This document shows positions 11,641 through 21,999 of a stretch of 64,000 bases of DNA, piece by piece. The stretch is from Schistocerca nitens (lineage: Eukaryota; Arthropoda; Insecta; Orthoptera; Acrididae): positions 166,180,178 to 166,244,177 of the forward strand of contig NC_064622.1 in NCBI RefSeq assembly GCF_023898315.1, in the 5' to 3' direction. Numbering within the stretch: the stretch's first letter is position 1; every line of letters begins with the position of its first letter. A program made the translations under genes and the position numbers. The notes beneath the pieces were generated by a model that worked only from the letters and a program-made list of their open reading frames with translations, was not told the DNA's origin and did no database searches.

Positions 11641-12568
11641 GTAAGGCTTCATACGGAGGACATGGACATCATCTGTGCACCTTTGCTTGATGATTGGTCA
11701 TAATCCTTGACGTAATATGTGACGTCCAACAAGCAACGAAAGATATGATATAACCGGAAGTAGTTCTTTAGTAAATGTCCCGATAGTCCTACTGTCCCCA
11801 CAGGCATAAACATCCAAACCAAGTTCCCTGGGCTGTATCTCATTGGTCGGTGCGTGGGATTGTAGCACTCTCGCTGCTTCTCCTGGGCACTGAGAGTCCA
11901 TATGCAAGCCAACTGTCTTGCTTCTTTAGACCTGGCAATGAGGTGTTTCACAGTCATTTAGAGTATTACCTGCTGAAACGGGAATTTCATATCTGTTCTC
12001 ATGGACTGGGAGCAGAAAGAATGATGTGAAGCCTGTAATGTCTCACATCGTCTTGTTACATATTAATGTCGTGGTAGGCAGTATTGTATCTCGAGAGCAT
12101 ATCTGCTAGCATCTTATTACGACATTCTGCAGGGCCATTCGTCTAGGAAAGATAGGCAGTTGTCATCCTTTGGATGATGTCACAACATGAAATTACATTT
12201 GATATTAGTCTCAACTGGAAAATTTTTTCATGATCAGAGATAATCACTTGAGGTGCTCTGTGCTTCAGAATGATGCCTTCTACAAGGAACATTGCAATTT
12301 CCAGAGATTCTGCAGTTGGCATAGCTTTAGTTACAGCATAGCTGGTGGGGTAGTGAGTGGAGATTGTTTTCCACTGATTCCATGCTGTAAACCTCGGGAA
12401 CCTTCCAAGAGGTCTATTCCAATTTGGTGGACTGACACTGCTGTAGGCAGGATTGCTTAAAGGTGATTATGGCACATGCTTCCATTGTTAGTATTCCTTT
12501 CAGTGGCTCACATTGTGTCTAATGGGCTGGTAGAGACCTCACCAGTGATGTCTGCATTTGATGTTGTC
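11640..12568 (-). pseudogene. Gypsy integrase catalytic core and C-terminus
   Basis: Minus-strand translation from 12430 downward, with frame changes, gives the integrase core: a block like IGIDLL near 12420, a D-containing block (ISDH) near 12235, and the HPQTNG-equivalent region near 12150. From 11957 to 11649 one open frame of 102 codons carries the C-terminal segment with ARQLA, YSPGNLVW (gypsy integrase YSPGDLVW motif), LLKNYF and the D(V)TYYVKDYD block. Integrase inserts the cDNA into the host chromosome. Several stops in the core show it is dead. The zinc-binding part lies beyond the nested RTE, at 16137-16300. Confidence 0.75.
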
Positions 12569-12653
12569 TTTTTTTTTTTTGTCATCAGTCTACTGACTGG
12601 TTTGATGCGGCCCACCACGAATTCCTTTCCTGTGCTAACCTCTTCATCTCAGA

Positions 12654-14018
12654 CTAGCACTTGCAACCTACATCCTCAATTATTTGCTTGACGTATTCCA
12701 ATCTCTGTCTTCCTCTACAGTTTTTGCCCTCTACAGCTCCCTCTAGTACCATGGAAGTCATTCCCTCATGTCTTAGCAGATGTTCTATCATCCTGTCCCT
12801 TCTCCTTATCAGTGTTTTCCACATATTCCTTTCCTCTCCGATTCTGTGTAGAACTTCCTCATTCCTTAGCTTATCAGTCCACCTAATTTTCAACATTCAT
12901 CTATAGCACCACATCTCAAATGCTTCGATTCTCTTCTGTTCCGGTTTTCCCACAGTCCATGTTTCACTACCATACAATGCTGTACTCCAGATGTACATCC
13001 TCAGAAATTTCTTCCTCAAATTAAGGCCGGTATGTGATATTAGTAGACTTCTCTTGGCCAGAAATGCCTTTTTTGCCATAGCGAGTCTGCTTTTGATGTC
13101 CTCCTTGCTCTGTCCGTCATTGGTTATTTTACTGCCTAGGTAGCAGAATTCCTTAACTTCATTGACTTCGTGACCATCAATCCTGATGTTAAGTTTCTCC
13201 CTGTTCTCATTTCTACTACTTCTCATTACCTTCGTCTTTCTCCGATTTACTCTCAAACCATACTGTGTACTCATTAGACTGTTCATTCTGTTCATCAGAT
13301 CATTTAATTCTTCTTCACTTTCACTCAGGATAGCAATGTCATCAGCGAATCGTATCATTGATATCCTTTCACCTTGTATTTTAATTCCACTCCTGAACCT
13401 TTCTTTTATTTCCATCATTGTTTCCTCGATGTACAGATTGAAGAGTAGGGGCGAAAGGCTACAGCCTTGTCTTACACCCTTCTTAATACGAGCACTTCGT
13501 TCTTGATCGTCCACTCTTATTATTCCCTCTTGGCTGTTGTACATATTGTATATGACCCATCTTTCCCTATAGCTTACCCCTACTTTTTTCAGAATCTTGA
13601 ACAGCTTGCACCATTTTATATTGTCAAACGCTTTTTCCAGGTCGACAAATCCTATGAAAGTGTCTTGATTTTTCTTTAGCCTTGCTTCCATTATTAGCCG
13701 TAACGTCAGAATTGCCTCTCTCGTCCCTTTACTTTTCCTAAAGCCAAACTGATCGTCACCTAGCACTTTCTCAACTTTCTTTTCCATTCTTCTGTATATT
13801 ATTTTTGTTAGCAGCTTCGATGCATCAGCTGTTAAGCTGATTGTGCAATAATTCTCGCACTTGTCAGTTCTTGCTGTCTTCGGAATTGTGTGGATGATGC
13901 TTTTCCGAAAGTCAGATGGTTTGTCGCCAGACTCATATATTCTACACACCAATGTGAATAGTCGTTTTGTTGTCACTTCCCCCAATGATTTTAGAAATTC
14001 TGATGGAATGTTATCTAT
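12654..14018 (-). pseudogene. RTE-B reverse transcriptase
   Basis: The frame 14027-12897 (376 codons) contains the RT motifs in order: KCENYCTISL, DQFGFRKSKGT, FVDLEKAFDNI (motif A, catalytic Asp), GVRQGCSLSPLLFNLY (motif B), MIRFADDIAILSE (motif C with ADD), and the thumb block YGSETWT. After one stop near 12897 the same frame continues to 12654 with MLKIRW, RRDRMIEHLLRH and the typical EGKNCRGRQR tail. The domain copies element RNA at a nick in the target. Catalytic residues are intact; the copy is broken by the stop and the upstream duplication. Confidence 0.85.
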
Positions 14019-14271
14019 CTTTCTCAACTTTCTTTTCCATTCTTCTGTATATTATTTTTGTTAGCAGCTTCGATGCATCAGCTGTTAAGCTGATTGTGCA
14101 ATAATTCTCGCACTTGTCAGTTCTTGCTGTCTTCGGAATTGTGTGGATGATGCTTTTCCGAAAGTCAGATGGTTTGTCGCCAGACTCATATATTCTACAC
14201 ACCAATGTGAATAGTCGTTTTGTTGTCACTTCCCCCAATGATTTTAGAAATTCTGATGGAATGTTATCTAT
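13766..14271 (-). repeat. 253-base tandem duplication inside RTE-B
   Basis: 13766-14018 and 14019-14271 are practically identical copies in direct tandem (both contain TCAGTTCTTGCTGTCTTCGG). The 253-base period is not a multiple of three, so it shifts the reading frame and splits the ORF near the codons for DNIPSEFLKSLGEV. The junction has a short shared CTTTCTCAAC. Confidence 0.95.
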
Positions 14272-14856
14272 CCCTTCTGCCTTATTTGACCGTAAGTCCT
14301 CCAAAGCTCTTTTAAATTCAGATTCTAATACTGGATCCCCTGTTTCTTCTTCTATCACATCAGACAAATCTTCACCCTCATAGAGGCTTTCAATGTATTC
14401 TTTCCACCTATCTGCTCTCTCCTCTGCATTTAACAGTGGAATTCCCGTTGCACTCTTAATGTTACCACCGTTGCTTTTAATGTCACCAAAGGTTGTTTTG
14501 ACTTTCCTGTATGCTGAGTCTGTCCTTCCGACAATCATATCTTTTTCGATGTCTTCACATTTTTCCTGCAGCCATTTCGTCTTAGCTTCCCTGCACTTCC
14601 TGTTTATTTCATTCCTCAGCGACTTGTATTTCTGTATTCCTGATTTTCCCGGAACATGTTTGTACTTCCTCCTTTCATCAATCAACTGAAGAATTTCTTC
14701 TGTTACCCATGGTTTCTTCGCAGCTACCTTCTTTGTACCTATGTATTCCTTCCCAACTTCTGTGATGGCCCTTTTTAGAGATGTCCATTCCTCTTCAACT
14801 GTACTGCCTACTGCGCTATTCCTTATTGATGTATCTATAGCGTTAGAGAACTTCAA
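14011..14856 (-). pseudogene. RTE-B linker between endonuclease and RT
   Basis: A 281-codon frame covering the region between endonuclease and RT: KPWVTEEILQLIDERRKYK, a basic EINRKCREAKTKW block and GIDNIPSEFLK, where RT begins. It then runs through the duplicated RT segment and terminates in the wrong frame. It corresponds to KNPWVTEEIL in the RTE-A copy at 25512-27044. Confidence 0.8.
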
Positions 14857-14892
14857 ACGTACCTTGTCATTCCTTAGTACTTCCGTATCCCA

Positions 14893-15791
14893 CTACTTTG
14901 CGTATTGATTCTTCCTGACTAATGTCTTGAACTTCAGCCTACTCTTCATCACTACTATATTGTGATATGAGTCTATATCTGCTCCTGGGTACGCCTTGCA
15001 GTCCAGTATCTGATTTCGGAATCTCTGTCTGACCATGATGTAATCTAATTGAAATCTTCCCGTATCTCCTGGCCTTTTCGAAGTATACCTCCTCCTCTTG
15101 TGATTCTTGAACAGGGTATTCGCTATTACTAGCTGAAACTTGTTACAGAACTCAATTAGTCTTTCTCCTCTTTCATTCCTTGTCCCAAGCCCATATTCTC
15201 CTGTAACCTTTTCTTCTACTCCTTCCCCTACAACTGCATTCCAGTCGCCCATGACTATTAGATTTTCATCCCCCTTTACATACTGCATTACCCTTTCAGT
15301 ATTCTCGTACACTTTCTCTATCTGTTCATCTTCAGCTTGCGATGTCGGCATGTATACCTGAACTATCATTGTCGGTGTTGGTCTGCTGTCGATTCTGATT
15401 AGAACAACCCGGTCACTGAACTGTTCACAGTAACACACCCTCTGCCCTACCTACCTATTCATAACGAATCCTACACCTGTTGTACCATATTCTGCTGCTG
15501 TTGATATTACCCGATACTCATCTGACCAGAAATCCTTGTCTTCGTTCCACTTCACTTCACTTCACTGACCCCTACTATATCTAGATTGAGCCTTTGCATT
15601 TCCCATTTCAAATTTTCTAGTTTCCCTACCACGTTCAAGCTTCTGACATTCCACGCCCTGACTCGTAGAACGTTATCCTTTCGTTGATTATTCAATCTTT
15701 TTCTCATGGTAACCTCCCCCTTGGCAGTCCCCTCCCGGAGATCCGAATGGGGGACTATTCCGGAATCTTTTGCCAATGGAGAGATCATCAT
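14893..15791 (-). pseudogene. RTE-B endonuclease (exonuclease-endonuclease-phosphatase fold)
   Basis: Frame 15791-15552 begins with LRVRAWNVRSLN (the N of AWNVRSL is a metal-site residue of this fold) and LDIVGVSEVK (catalytic Glu). After a short gap, frame 15438-14893 carries TMIVQVYMPTSQ, NLIVMGDWNAVVGEG (the GDWN catalytic motif), RFQLDYIMV and GADIDSYHNIVV (the SDH motif, here SYH: the Asp is replaced by Tyr). The domain nicks the target DNA. The altered SDH and the broken frame mean this copy cannot be active. Confidence 0.8.
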
Positions 15792-16065
15792 GATACTTCT
15801 TCAATTACAGGCCACATGTCCTGTGGATACACGTTACGTGTCTTTAATGCAGTGGTTCCCATTGCCTTCTGCATCCTCATGTCATTGATCATTGCTGATT
15901 CTTCCGCCTTTAGGGGCAATTTCCCACCCTTAGGATAAGAGAGTGCCCTAAACCTCTATCCGGTCCTCCACCCTCTTTGACAAGGCCGTTAGCAGAATGA
16001 GGCTGACTTCTTATGCCGGAAGTCTTCGGCCGCCAATGCTGATTATTTATCAAAATTTAGGCAGT

Positions 16066-16136
16066 GGCGGGGATCGAACCTGGGACCGAAGACGTTTTGA
16101 TTATGAATCAAAGACGCTACCCCTAGACCACGGGTT
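16066..16136 (-). repeat. tRNA-like head at the 5' end of RTE-B
   Basis: Read on the minus strand, GTGGTCTAGGGGTAGCG (A-box-like, complement at 16115-16130) is followed by a 5-bp stem TTTGA/TCAAA with a 7-base loop TTCATAA, so the anticodon position would read CAT. A perfect B box GGTTCGATCCC follows (complement 16070-16080). The T stem is imperfect and no acceptor stem pairs, so it is not a tRNA gene. It could supply an internal pol III promoter, either as the native 5' end of this LINE or from a fused SINE. Confidence 0.6.
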
Positions 16137-17560
16137 CATCCTTTTGTCTTAGTCTTCATGAATCCCAGGTGACCAGATGATGTAACATTATGGGAGTCCT
16201 TCTGGATAGCTAGTAACAGATGAACTAGGATGATAAGTGACAATTTTTCCATGTATTTTCTTTTATACAATGCTCTGTTAATTAATTGCAACTTTTCTTT
16301 GATCATTTCCTCTTGCTTCAAGACTTCTGTGTTTTTCAGTAATACTGGCTCCTCCCTCTGTTCAGCAGCAATGCCATTTAATGTAGCGGTGACTGAGATT
16401 TCATCCAAGCTGCTGTGTTCTGCCAAAGGATTCCTTGAAATGTAGTTGCCACCGTTGTGTTTGTGTCTGCTTTTGTATATCACTGCTAGAGCATACTCCT
16501 GAAGCCTCAGTGCTCATCTCGCGTGTTGACCTGCCGTATCCTTAGTGCTATTCAGCCAGCAGGCAGAGCCTTCACAATGGTTAATGGTTTGCCAAATAAA
16601 TAGGACCATAACTTTTTGATGGCCCAAACAGTTGCAGACCACTCTTTCTCATTGTCTGTATTCTGTATCCCGAGTATTGAAGTGACATTCTGTCTCGCCA
16701 CTCTCATCATACATTTGCTAAAGCTGAAGGAGATGTTAATGCCTCGTTAAGGACAAGGAAAGAGATTTCTTGTACTTCATTCCAGGAAAATTTGACGTTT
16801 CCTCACAGTAGTTCTGGCATGGGACATGCCTCGGTACAGAAGTTCTTTAAAAATCACCAGTAGTGTAAGCACATTCCGAGAAAACATCTCGCATCATGAA
16901 TGTGCTGGACGGTCAGAAAATCTGCGACTGCTCTTATTTACTCTGGACTGGAACAGACTCTATCATTATTCACTAGGTGCCTCAAGATTATATTTATTGG
17001 GTGATGAAGAGGCACTTTTTCAGATTCAGGTGGTGATCTGTTCTGAACACAGATCAGCACAATTGTCGGATGGCTTAGATGTTTTTCAGATGTCTTAAAA
17101 GATGTCATTCAGATAGCAGAGAGACATTGTCCATTTAAGGGATCAAAGCAAGTTGTCCATCATACGTTCGAAGCATAACTTCAGATTCATAGAAGCCATC
17201 AGACATGTAGGCAGTCTTTCCAGGTCAGCCTCCTCAGCCTCGATTTGCCAGTAGCCTGTCTGGATGCATGTAGTGGAGAAATACTTCGCTTCTTTCAAGC
17301 AGTCCAGTGTGTCATCAGTGCACGACAGGGATAGACATCTTTTGTTTGTGATTACATTCAGTTATATGTAGTCGACACAGATACATTCAGTCATACATAG
17401 TTGACACAGATACATTCAGTCATACATAGTTGACACAGATACATTCAGTCATACATAGTCGACACAGAAACACCAGATCCTGTCCTTCTTCCCAAGGACC
17501 ACAGGAGAGGAACAAAGACTTTCTGAAGGTTCAGTGACATCTTACAGCAACTTCTTTGCT
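16137..17560 (-). pseudogene. Gypsy RT, RNase H and integrase zinc-binding region
   Basis: From 17560 downward the minus strand reads SPVVL.KKDRIW.FCVDY (RT start, about 17470-17520), DDTLDCLKEAKYF..TGYWQIE (RT motif A region, about 17210-17330), SLKWTMSLCYLND (motif C region, near 17100-17150), DF.T.QHI.DAR.FLGMC (about 16870-16900), and RNase H with ATVWAIKKLWSYLFGKPL (about 16580-16640). The frame 16483-16136 gives YKSRHKHNGGNYISRNPLAE (end of RNase H) and HL..AIQKDSHN.TSGHLGFMKT (integrase H-H motif). Multiple frameshifts. The RTE insertion follows immediately after FMKT. Confidence 0.8.
17371..17467 (-). repeat. 29-base tandem repeat (3 full copies) within gypsy RT
   Basis: Units 17371-17399, 17400-17428 and 17429-17457 are nearly identical (each starts GTCGACACAG or GTTGACACAG); a partial unit starts at 17458 and a related partial lies at 17351-17370. 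The unit includes the codons for the RT segment FCVDY, so a small coding piece has expanded in tandem and shifts frame at each copy. Confidence 0.9.
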
Positions 17561-18149
17561 TTGTCCCATATTAAACACCGTTCAGCTGGTGACACCCTAT
17601 TCAAGCACTCACTGATTGCTGGGCAATCCCTAGTGTTGATGCAGTGTTTCACTATGGGTGTTTGGTCTATCTTTTCTCCACTCTTGATTTGAAAGCATTC
17701 AAATATCAACACAGAATGGCTGTCACTGGCTGACATTGTTCTTCAGTCAGGTGTCGATGGTAGTGGAGCATGATTCTTCATTGATGACACTAAGCTGTCC
17801 TTTATGGACTGGTTCGGATGTCCCTGCACATATACCTTTAGAAATGAGTTGTGGCTGCTTTTGACAGATAGTGATCCAAAGTTCTTGACCATCCACAATA
17901 CTTATGTTTGTCTGTGGCATGTAGATTCCAGTTGTGAACCTAAGTAGCATTTTGCAACTGAAAAAAGCTTCACAGTTTCACTATTCATCAATTAACAATT
18001 GGAACTCGTCTGATTAATGATCACAGGATAACATCATCTTCAACAGCAAACAGCCGCCCAGAGCAGTCTTTATTGTTTGTGCTAGTTGGAATAGTTTCGT
18101 CAGCCTCGAAGCTCTGATCTTTTGCTGTTTTGAGGCTTCAGTGGTTAGG
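17561..18149 (-). pseudogene. Gypsy protease-to-RT linker region
   Basis: Frames 17950-17747 (VLLRFTTGIYMPQT-like, containing QELWITICQKQPQLISKGI and GQLSVINEE) and 17736-17542 (LIFECFQIKSGEKIDQTP, VSPAERCLIWDKAKKLL) match the segment between protease and reverse transcriptase of gypsy polyproteins. The region 17990-18149 contains SGRLFAVEDDVIL-like coding in broken frames. Continues on the far side of the CR1 insertion at 22000. Confidence 0.7.
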
Positions 18150-18599
18150 TTTTTTAATCTCTGCATATTAATCTAATTTATTAGACACAGTTCTTGCATT
18201 TCCATCAGTGTCTACAGTAGAGTTCTGCAGCATGTGCGGATAGTCTATTTATCTGGATAGTTTAGTTTTCCACGGACTTTAATATGGACAGGGACTGTGA
18301 CTGTTTTATGCAGATGCAAGCAGAGTTGGTAACACTTCGCTTTGAGCTCCAGGCTGTGATGGCTTCGGCTACAGAGCATGAGGCTGCAGTGGATGGGCAC
18401 CACTGATGTGGGCCGATGGTGGGGATCCAACAGGCTTAGAGAATGTCTGAGTCCTCCAATCGGTCGTCACTGGTGGCCAGCCCAGTTACTGAGGTTTACA
18501 ACTCACCGGTGAGACGGCTGCCCGTGAGGCTTCCCCAGTTAATCTGACAAACAGTTTCTAGATGCTGACTGTGGCTGACACTCTCGGCCAGCCAAATGC

Positions 18600-19000
18600 A
18601 GTCACCTGTCCTGTTTCAGAGGAAACCTCTCAGCCTGTAAGATCCAGTCACAGAGGGTGGGATTATTGATATCTGGGAGCTCCAACATTAGGTGCATTAT
18701 GGGGCCCCTTAAGGACTTGGCTGCCATGAAGGGGAAGAAAACCAGTGTGTACTCCATATGCTTACTGGGTGGAGTCATTCCAGACATGGAACAGGTCCTC
18801 TGGGATACCACAAAGAGCACAGGGTGCAGCCAACTGCAGGTGGAGGCTCACATTGGTACCACTGATGTGTGTCACTTTGGCTCAGAAGTTTCGAGCAGTT
18901 AACAGAAGTGGTAAAGGCTGCCAGTCGTGCTTGTGAGATGAAGGAGCTGGCCATTCACTGCATAGTCAACAGGACCCATTGCCGACCTCTGGTACAGTGC
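18600..19000 (+). pseudogene. CR1 copy A ORF1: SGNH esterase-like domain
   Basis: Frame 18657-18902 reads GLLISGSSNIRCIMGPL (the block that in CR1 ORF1 esterases carries the catalytic GDS motif, here SGSS) and VEAHIGTTDVCHFGSE (the H-GTND-like block). Known family: many CR1 and L2 elements encode an ORF1 esterase of the SGNH type whose role in retrotransposition is unclear. The same protein is better preserved in copy B (51609-52079). Neither has an intact GDS, so activity is doubtful. Confidence 0.6.
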
Positions 19001-19199
19001 TGAGTGGATCAGAGGCTCAGATTGTTCTGCGACCATGTAGGCTGCAGATCCCTCGACTTGCCCCATGGGGTGGTTGGGTTTTGGGTTCTACTGAATAGGT
19101 CAGGAGTTCACTGCATGCAGCAGGTGGCTACATGGGTAGCAGGGGCTGTGTGGCATGGACTGGGCAGTTTTTTTAGGTTAGAGGGTCTTGGGAAAACAC

Positions 19200-21970
19200 A
19201 AAAAGGGCTTCAGTCTCAAAGGGTAGAAACCAAACATAGAAAGAATGTAGATACAGGAACCATCAGTATAACAGTTGTAAATTGTTGTAACTGTGTTGGG
19301 AAAGTACCAGAGCTCCAAGCACTAGTGGAAAGCACTGATGCTCAAATCATTATAGGCACTGAAAGTTGGCTAAAGCTGGAGATAAATTCAGCCAAAATTT
19401 TTGTGAAGACCTTGACAATATTCCAAAAGGATAGGCTAAACACAGTTGGCAGTGGTATGTTTGTTGCTGTTAGAAGTGGTTTATCTTGTCACGAAACTGA
19501 AGTAAATAGTTCCTGTGAATTAGTATAGGCAGAGGTCATCGTTGTCAACCGGAATAAAATAATAATTGGATCCTTTTACCGACCTTCCAATTCAGATGAT
19601 ACAATTACTGCAAGATTCAAAGAAAATTTGAGTTTGATTTCAAACACATACATGACTGGTATGATTATAGTTGGTGCTGACTTTATTTTACCCTCGAAAT
19701 GTTGGCAAAAATACATGTTAAATCCAGACGTATGCATAAAACATCATCCGAAATTGTGCTACATGCATTCTCTAAAAATTATTTCAAGCAGTTAGTTCAC
19801 TAGCCCACGCGGATAGTAAACAGTTGTGAAAACACACTTGACCACTTAGCAACAAAGAATCCTGAATTAATAATGAACTTCAGGAATTAGTGAACACAGG
19901 GTTGTCATAGTGAGACTGAATATTGTAACCTCCAAATCCTCCAAAAATAAACAAAAAATATGCATATTCCAAAAAGCAGATAAAAATTCGCTTGATGCCT
20001 TCCTGAGAAACAATCTCCACTCCTTTCAAATTAACAATATAAGTGTAGACCAGATGCGGCGTGAATTCAAAGAAATAGTATTGGCAGCAATTGAGAGGTT
20101 TCTACCAAATAAATTAACAAATGACGAAGCTGATCCTCCTTGGTACACAAAACAGGTCAGGACACTGTTGCAAAAATAATGAAACAAAAATGCCAAATTT
20201 AAACAGACGCAAGACGTCCAAGATTGGCGATCTTTTACAGAAGCTCAGAATTTAGCACAGACTTCAATATGAGATGCTTATAATAGTTTCCACAATGAAA
20301 CTTTGTTTCGAAACCTTGCAGAAAGCCCTAAGATATTCTGGTAATATGTAGAGTATGCTAACAGCAAGATAAAATCAATGCCTTCTCTGCGCGATAGCAA
20401 TGAAAATACTATTAACAACAGTGCTGCCAAAGCAGAGTTACTAAACACAGCCTTCCAAAGTTCCTTCACCAAAGAAGACGAAGTAAATATTCCAGAATTC
20501 AAATAAGAACAGCTACCAACATGAGTAACATAGAAGTAGATGTCCTCGGAGTAGTGAAGCAACTTATCACTTGATAAAAGCAAGTCTTCCGGTCGAGACT
20601 GTATACCAGTTAAGTTCCTGATACAACAGCTCCATACTTATCAATCATATACAACCGTTCGCTTGACAAAAGATCCATACCAAAAGAGCAGAAAGTTACA
20701 TAGGTCACACCACTATTCAAGAAAGGTAGTAGGAGTAATCCACTAAATTACAGGCCAATATCATTAATGTTGATATGCAGCAGGATTTTGGAACATATAG
20801 TGTGTTTGAACATTATGAATTACCTAGGAGACACAGTCAACACGGATTTAGAAAACACCGTTCTTGTTAAGCACAACTAGCTCTTTACTTGCATGAAGTG
20901 TTGCTATTGACAAGTGATTTCAGATTGATTCCATAGTTATGGATTTCCGGAAGGCTTCTGACACTGTACCACACAAGTGGCTTGTAGTGAAATTGCATGC
21001 TTATGGAATATCGTCTCAGTTATGTGACTGGATTTGTGATTTCCTGCCAGAGAGGTCACAGTTTGTAGTAGTTGACAGAAAGTCATTGAGTAAAACAGAA
21101 GTGATTTGTGGTGTTCCCAAAGGTAGTGTTATAGGCCCTTTGCCATTCCTTATCTATATAAATAATTCAGGAGACAACCTAAACAGCCATCTTAGGTTGT
21201 TTGTATCGATGAATATAGTCATCAGGAGATCAATACAAATTGCAAAATGATTTAGAAAAGATATCTGTGTGGTGCAAATATTAGCAGTTGACCCTAAATA
21301 ATGAAAAGTGTGAGGTTATCCACATGAGTGCTGAAAGGAATCCGTTAAATTTCAGTTACACGATACATCAGTCAAATCTAAAGGCCATAAATTAAACTAA
21401 ATACCTAGGTATTACAATTATGAACAACTTAAATTCGAAGGAACACACAGGAAATGTTGTGGGGAAGGCCAAGGAACACACAGGAAATGTTGTGGGGAAG
21501 GCCAACTAAAGACTGCATTTTATTGGCAGGACACTTAGAAAATGTAGCAGACCTACTAAGGAGACTGCCTACACTACTCTTTTTCGTCCTCTCTTAGAAT
21601 ACTGCTGCATTGTGTGGGATCCTTACCAGAGAGTATTGACAGAGTACATTGAAACAGTTCAAAGAAGGGCAGCACGTTTTGTATTATCGTGAAATAGGTG
21701 AGAGTGTGTCACTAAGAGGATACAAAGACGTTTTTTGTGTTGGTGGAATCTTCTCACAAAATTCCAATCATCAACTTTCTCCTACGAATGTGAAAGTATT
21801 TTGTTGATGCCGACCTACATAGGGAGAAATAATCACCAATGATAAAATAGGGAAATCAGAGATCATACGGAAAGATATGTGTTCGTTCTCTCCACGTGCT
21901 ATACGAGATTGGAATGATGGAGAATTGTGATGTTGGTTCAATGAACCACCTGCCAGGCACTTAAATGTGA
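19200..21970 (+). pseudogene. CR1 copy A ORF2: endonuclease and reverse transcriptase
   Basis: Frame 19004-19528 includes KVPELQALVESTDAQIIIGTESW (described in parts: IIGTESW is the endonuclease Glu motif) and GSGMFVAVRSGL. Further pieces give IIIGSFYRPSNS, an altered GADFILPS (GDFN motif), and WYTKQVRTLLQK at 20140-20178. RT motifs include MDFRKASDTVPH (motif A, 20939-20975), GVPKGSVIGPLPFL (motif B, 21110-21150) and RLFVSMNIV in place of the FADD motif C. Several stops, a lost FADD and a 33-base tandem duplication at 21438-21503 show decay. Confidence 0.75.
21438..21503 (+). repeat. 33-base tandem duplication in CR1 copy A
   Basis: 21438-21470 and 21471-21503 are identical (AAGGAACACACAGGAAATG... 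twice). The period preserves frame (11 codons). Confidence 0.95.
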
Positions 21971-21999
21971 TTTGCAGAGTATCCATGTAGATGTAGATG

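Larger units (their letters stand above)
12569..16136 (-). mobile_element. RTE-type LINE, subfamily B, nearly full length, inserted in gypsy integrase
   Basis: Minus-strand element with an A tail (T run 12569-12580), reverse transcriptase (12654-14018), an internal 253-base tandem duplication, a linker (14011-14856), an apurinic-type endonuclease (14893-15791) and a 5' region reaching a tRNA-like head at 16066-16136. Endonuclease and RT motifs and the 3' ATCAAACCAGTC block place it with the RTE-type copies at 25.2 and 30.6 kb, although sequence and 5' end differ. A 7-base AAGACAA near both ends may be the target duplication. Total length about 3.57 kb. Confidence 0.8.
18150..21999 (+). mobile_element. 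CR1-group LINE, copy A, inserted in the gypsy element
   Basis: Plus-strand LINE with an ORF1 esterase-like domain (18657-18902), endonuclease (about 19255-19900), reverse transcriptase (about 20590-21700) and a 3' end made of a short repeat, TGTAGATGTAGATG, at 21986-21999. The same 5' UTR block and the same end occur in copy B (48598-52800, minus), and the same end in copy C (56465-58048). Short tandem 3' ends rather than poly-A are typical of the CR1 group. All frames are broken. Confidence 0.8.

Noticed and set aside
13186..14689. Plus-strand frames over the RTE-B element
   Set aside because: Antisense shadows of the RT and linker coding; strongly hydrophobic by composition only.
16066..16136. 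Genuine tRNA-Met gene
   Set aside because: Anticodon loop and B box fit, but the T stem is imperfect and no acceptor stem pairs; it is the head of a retroelement.
17371..17457. CRISPR-like array
   Set aside because: Direct tandem repeats without spacers inside a eukaryotic retrotransposon.
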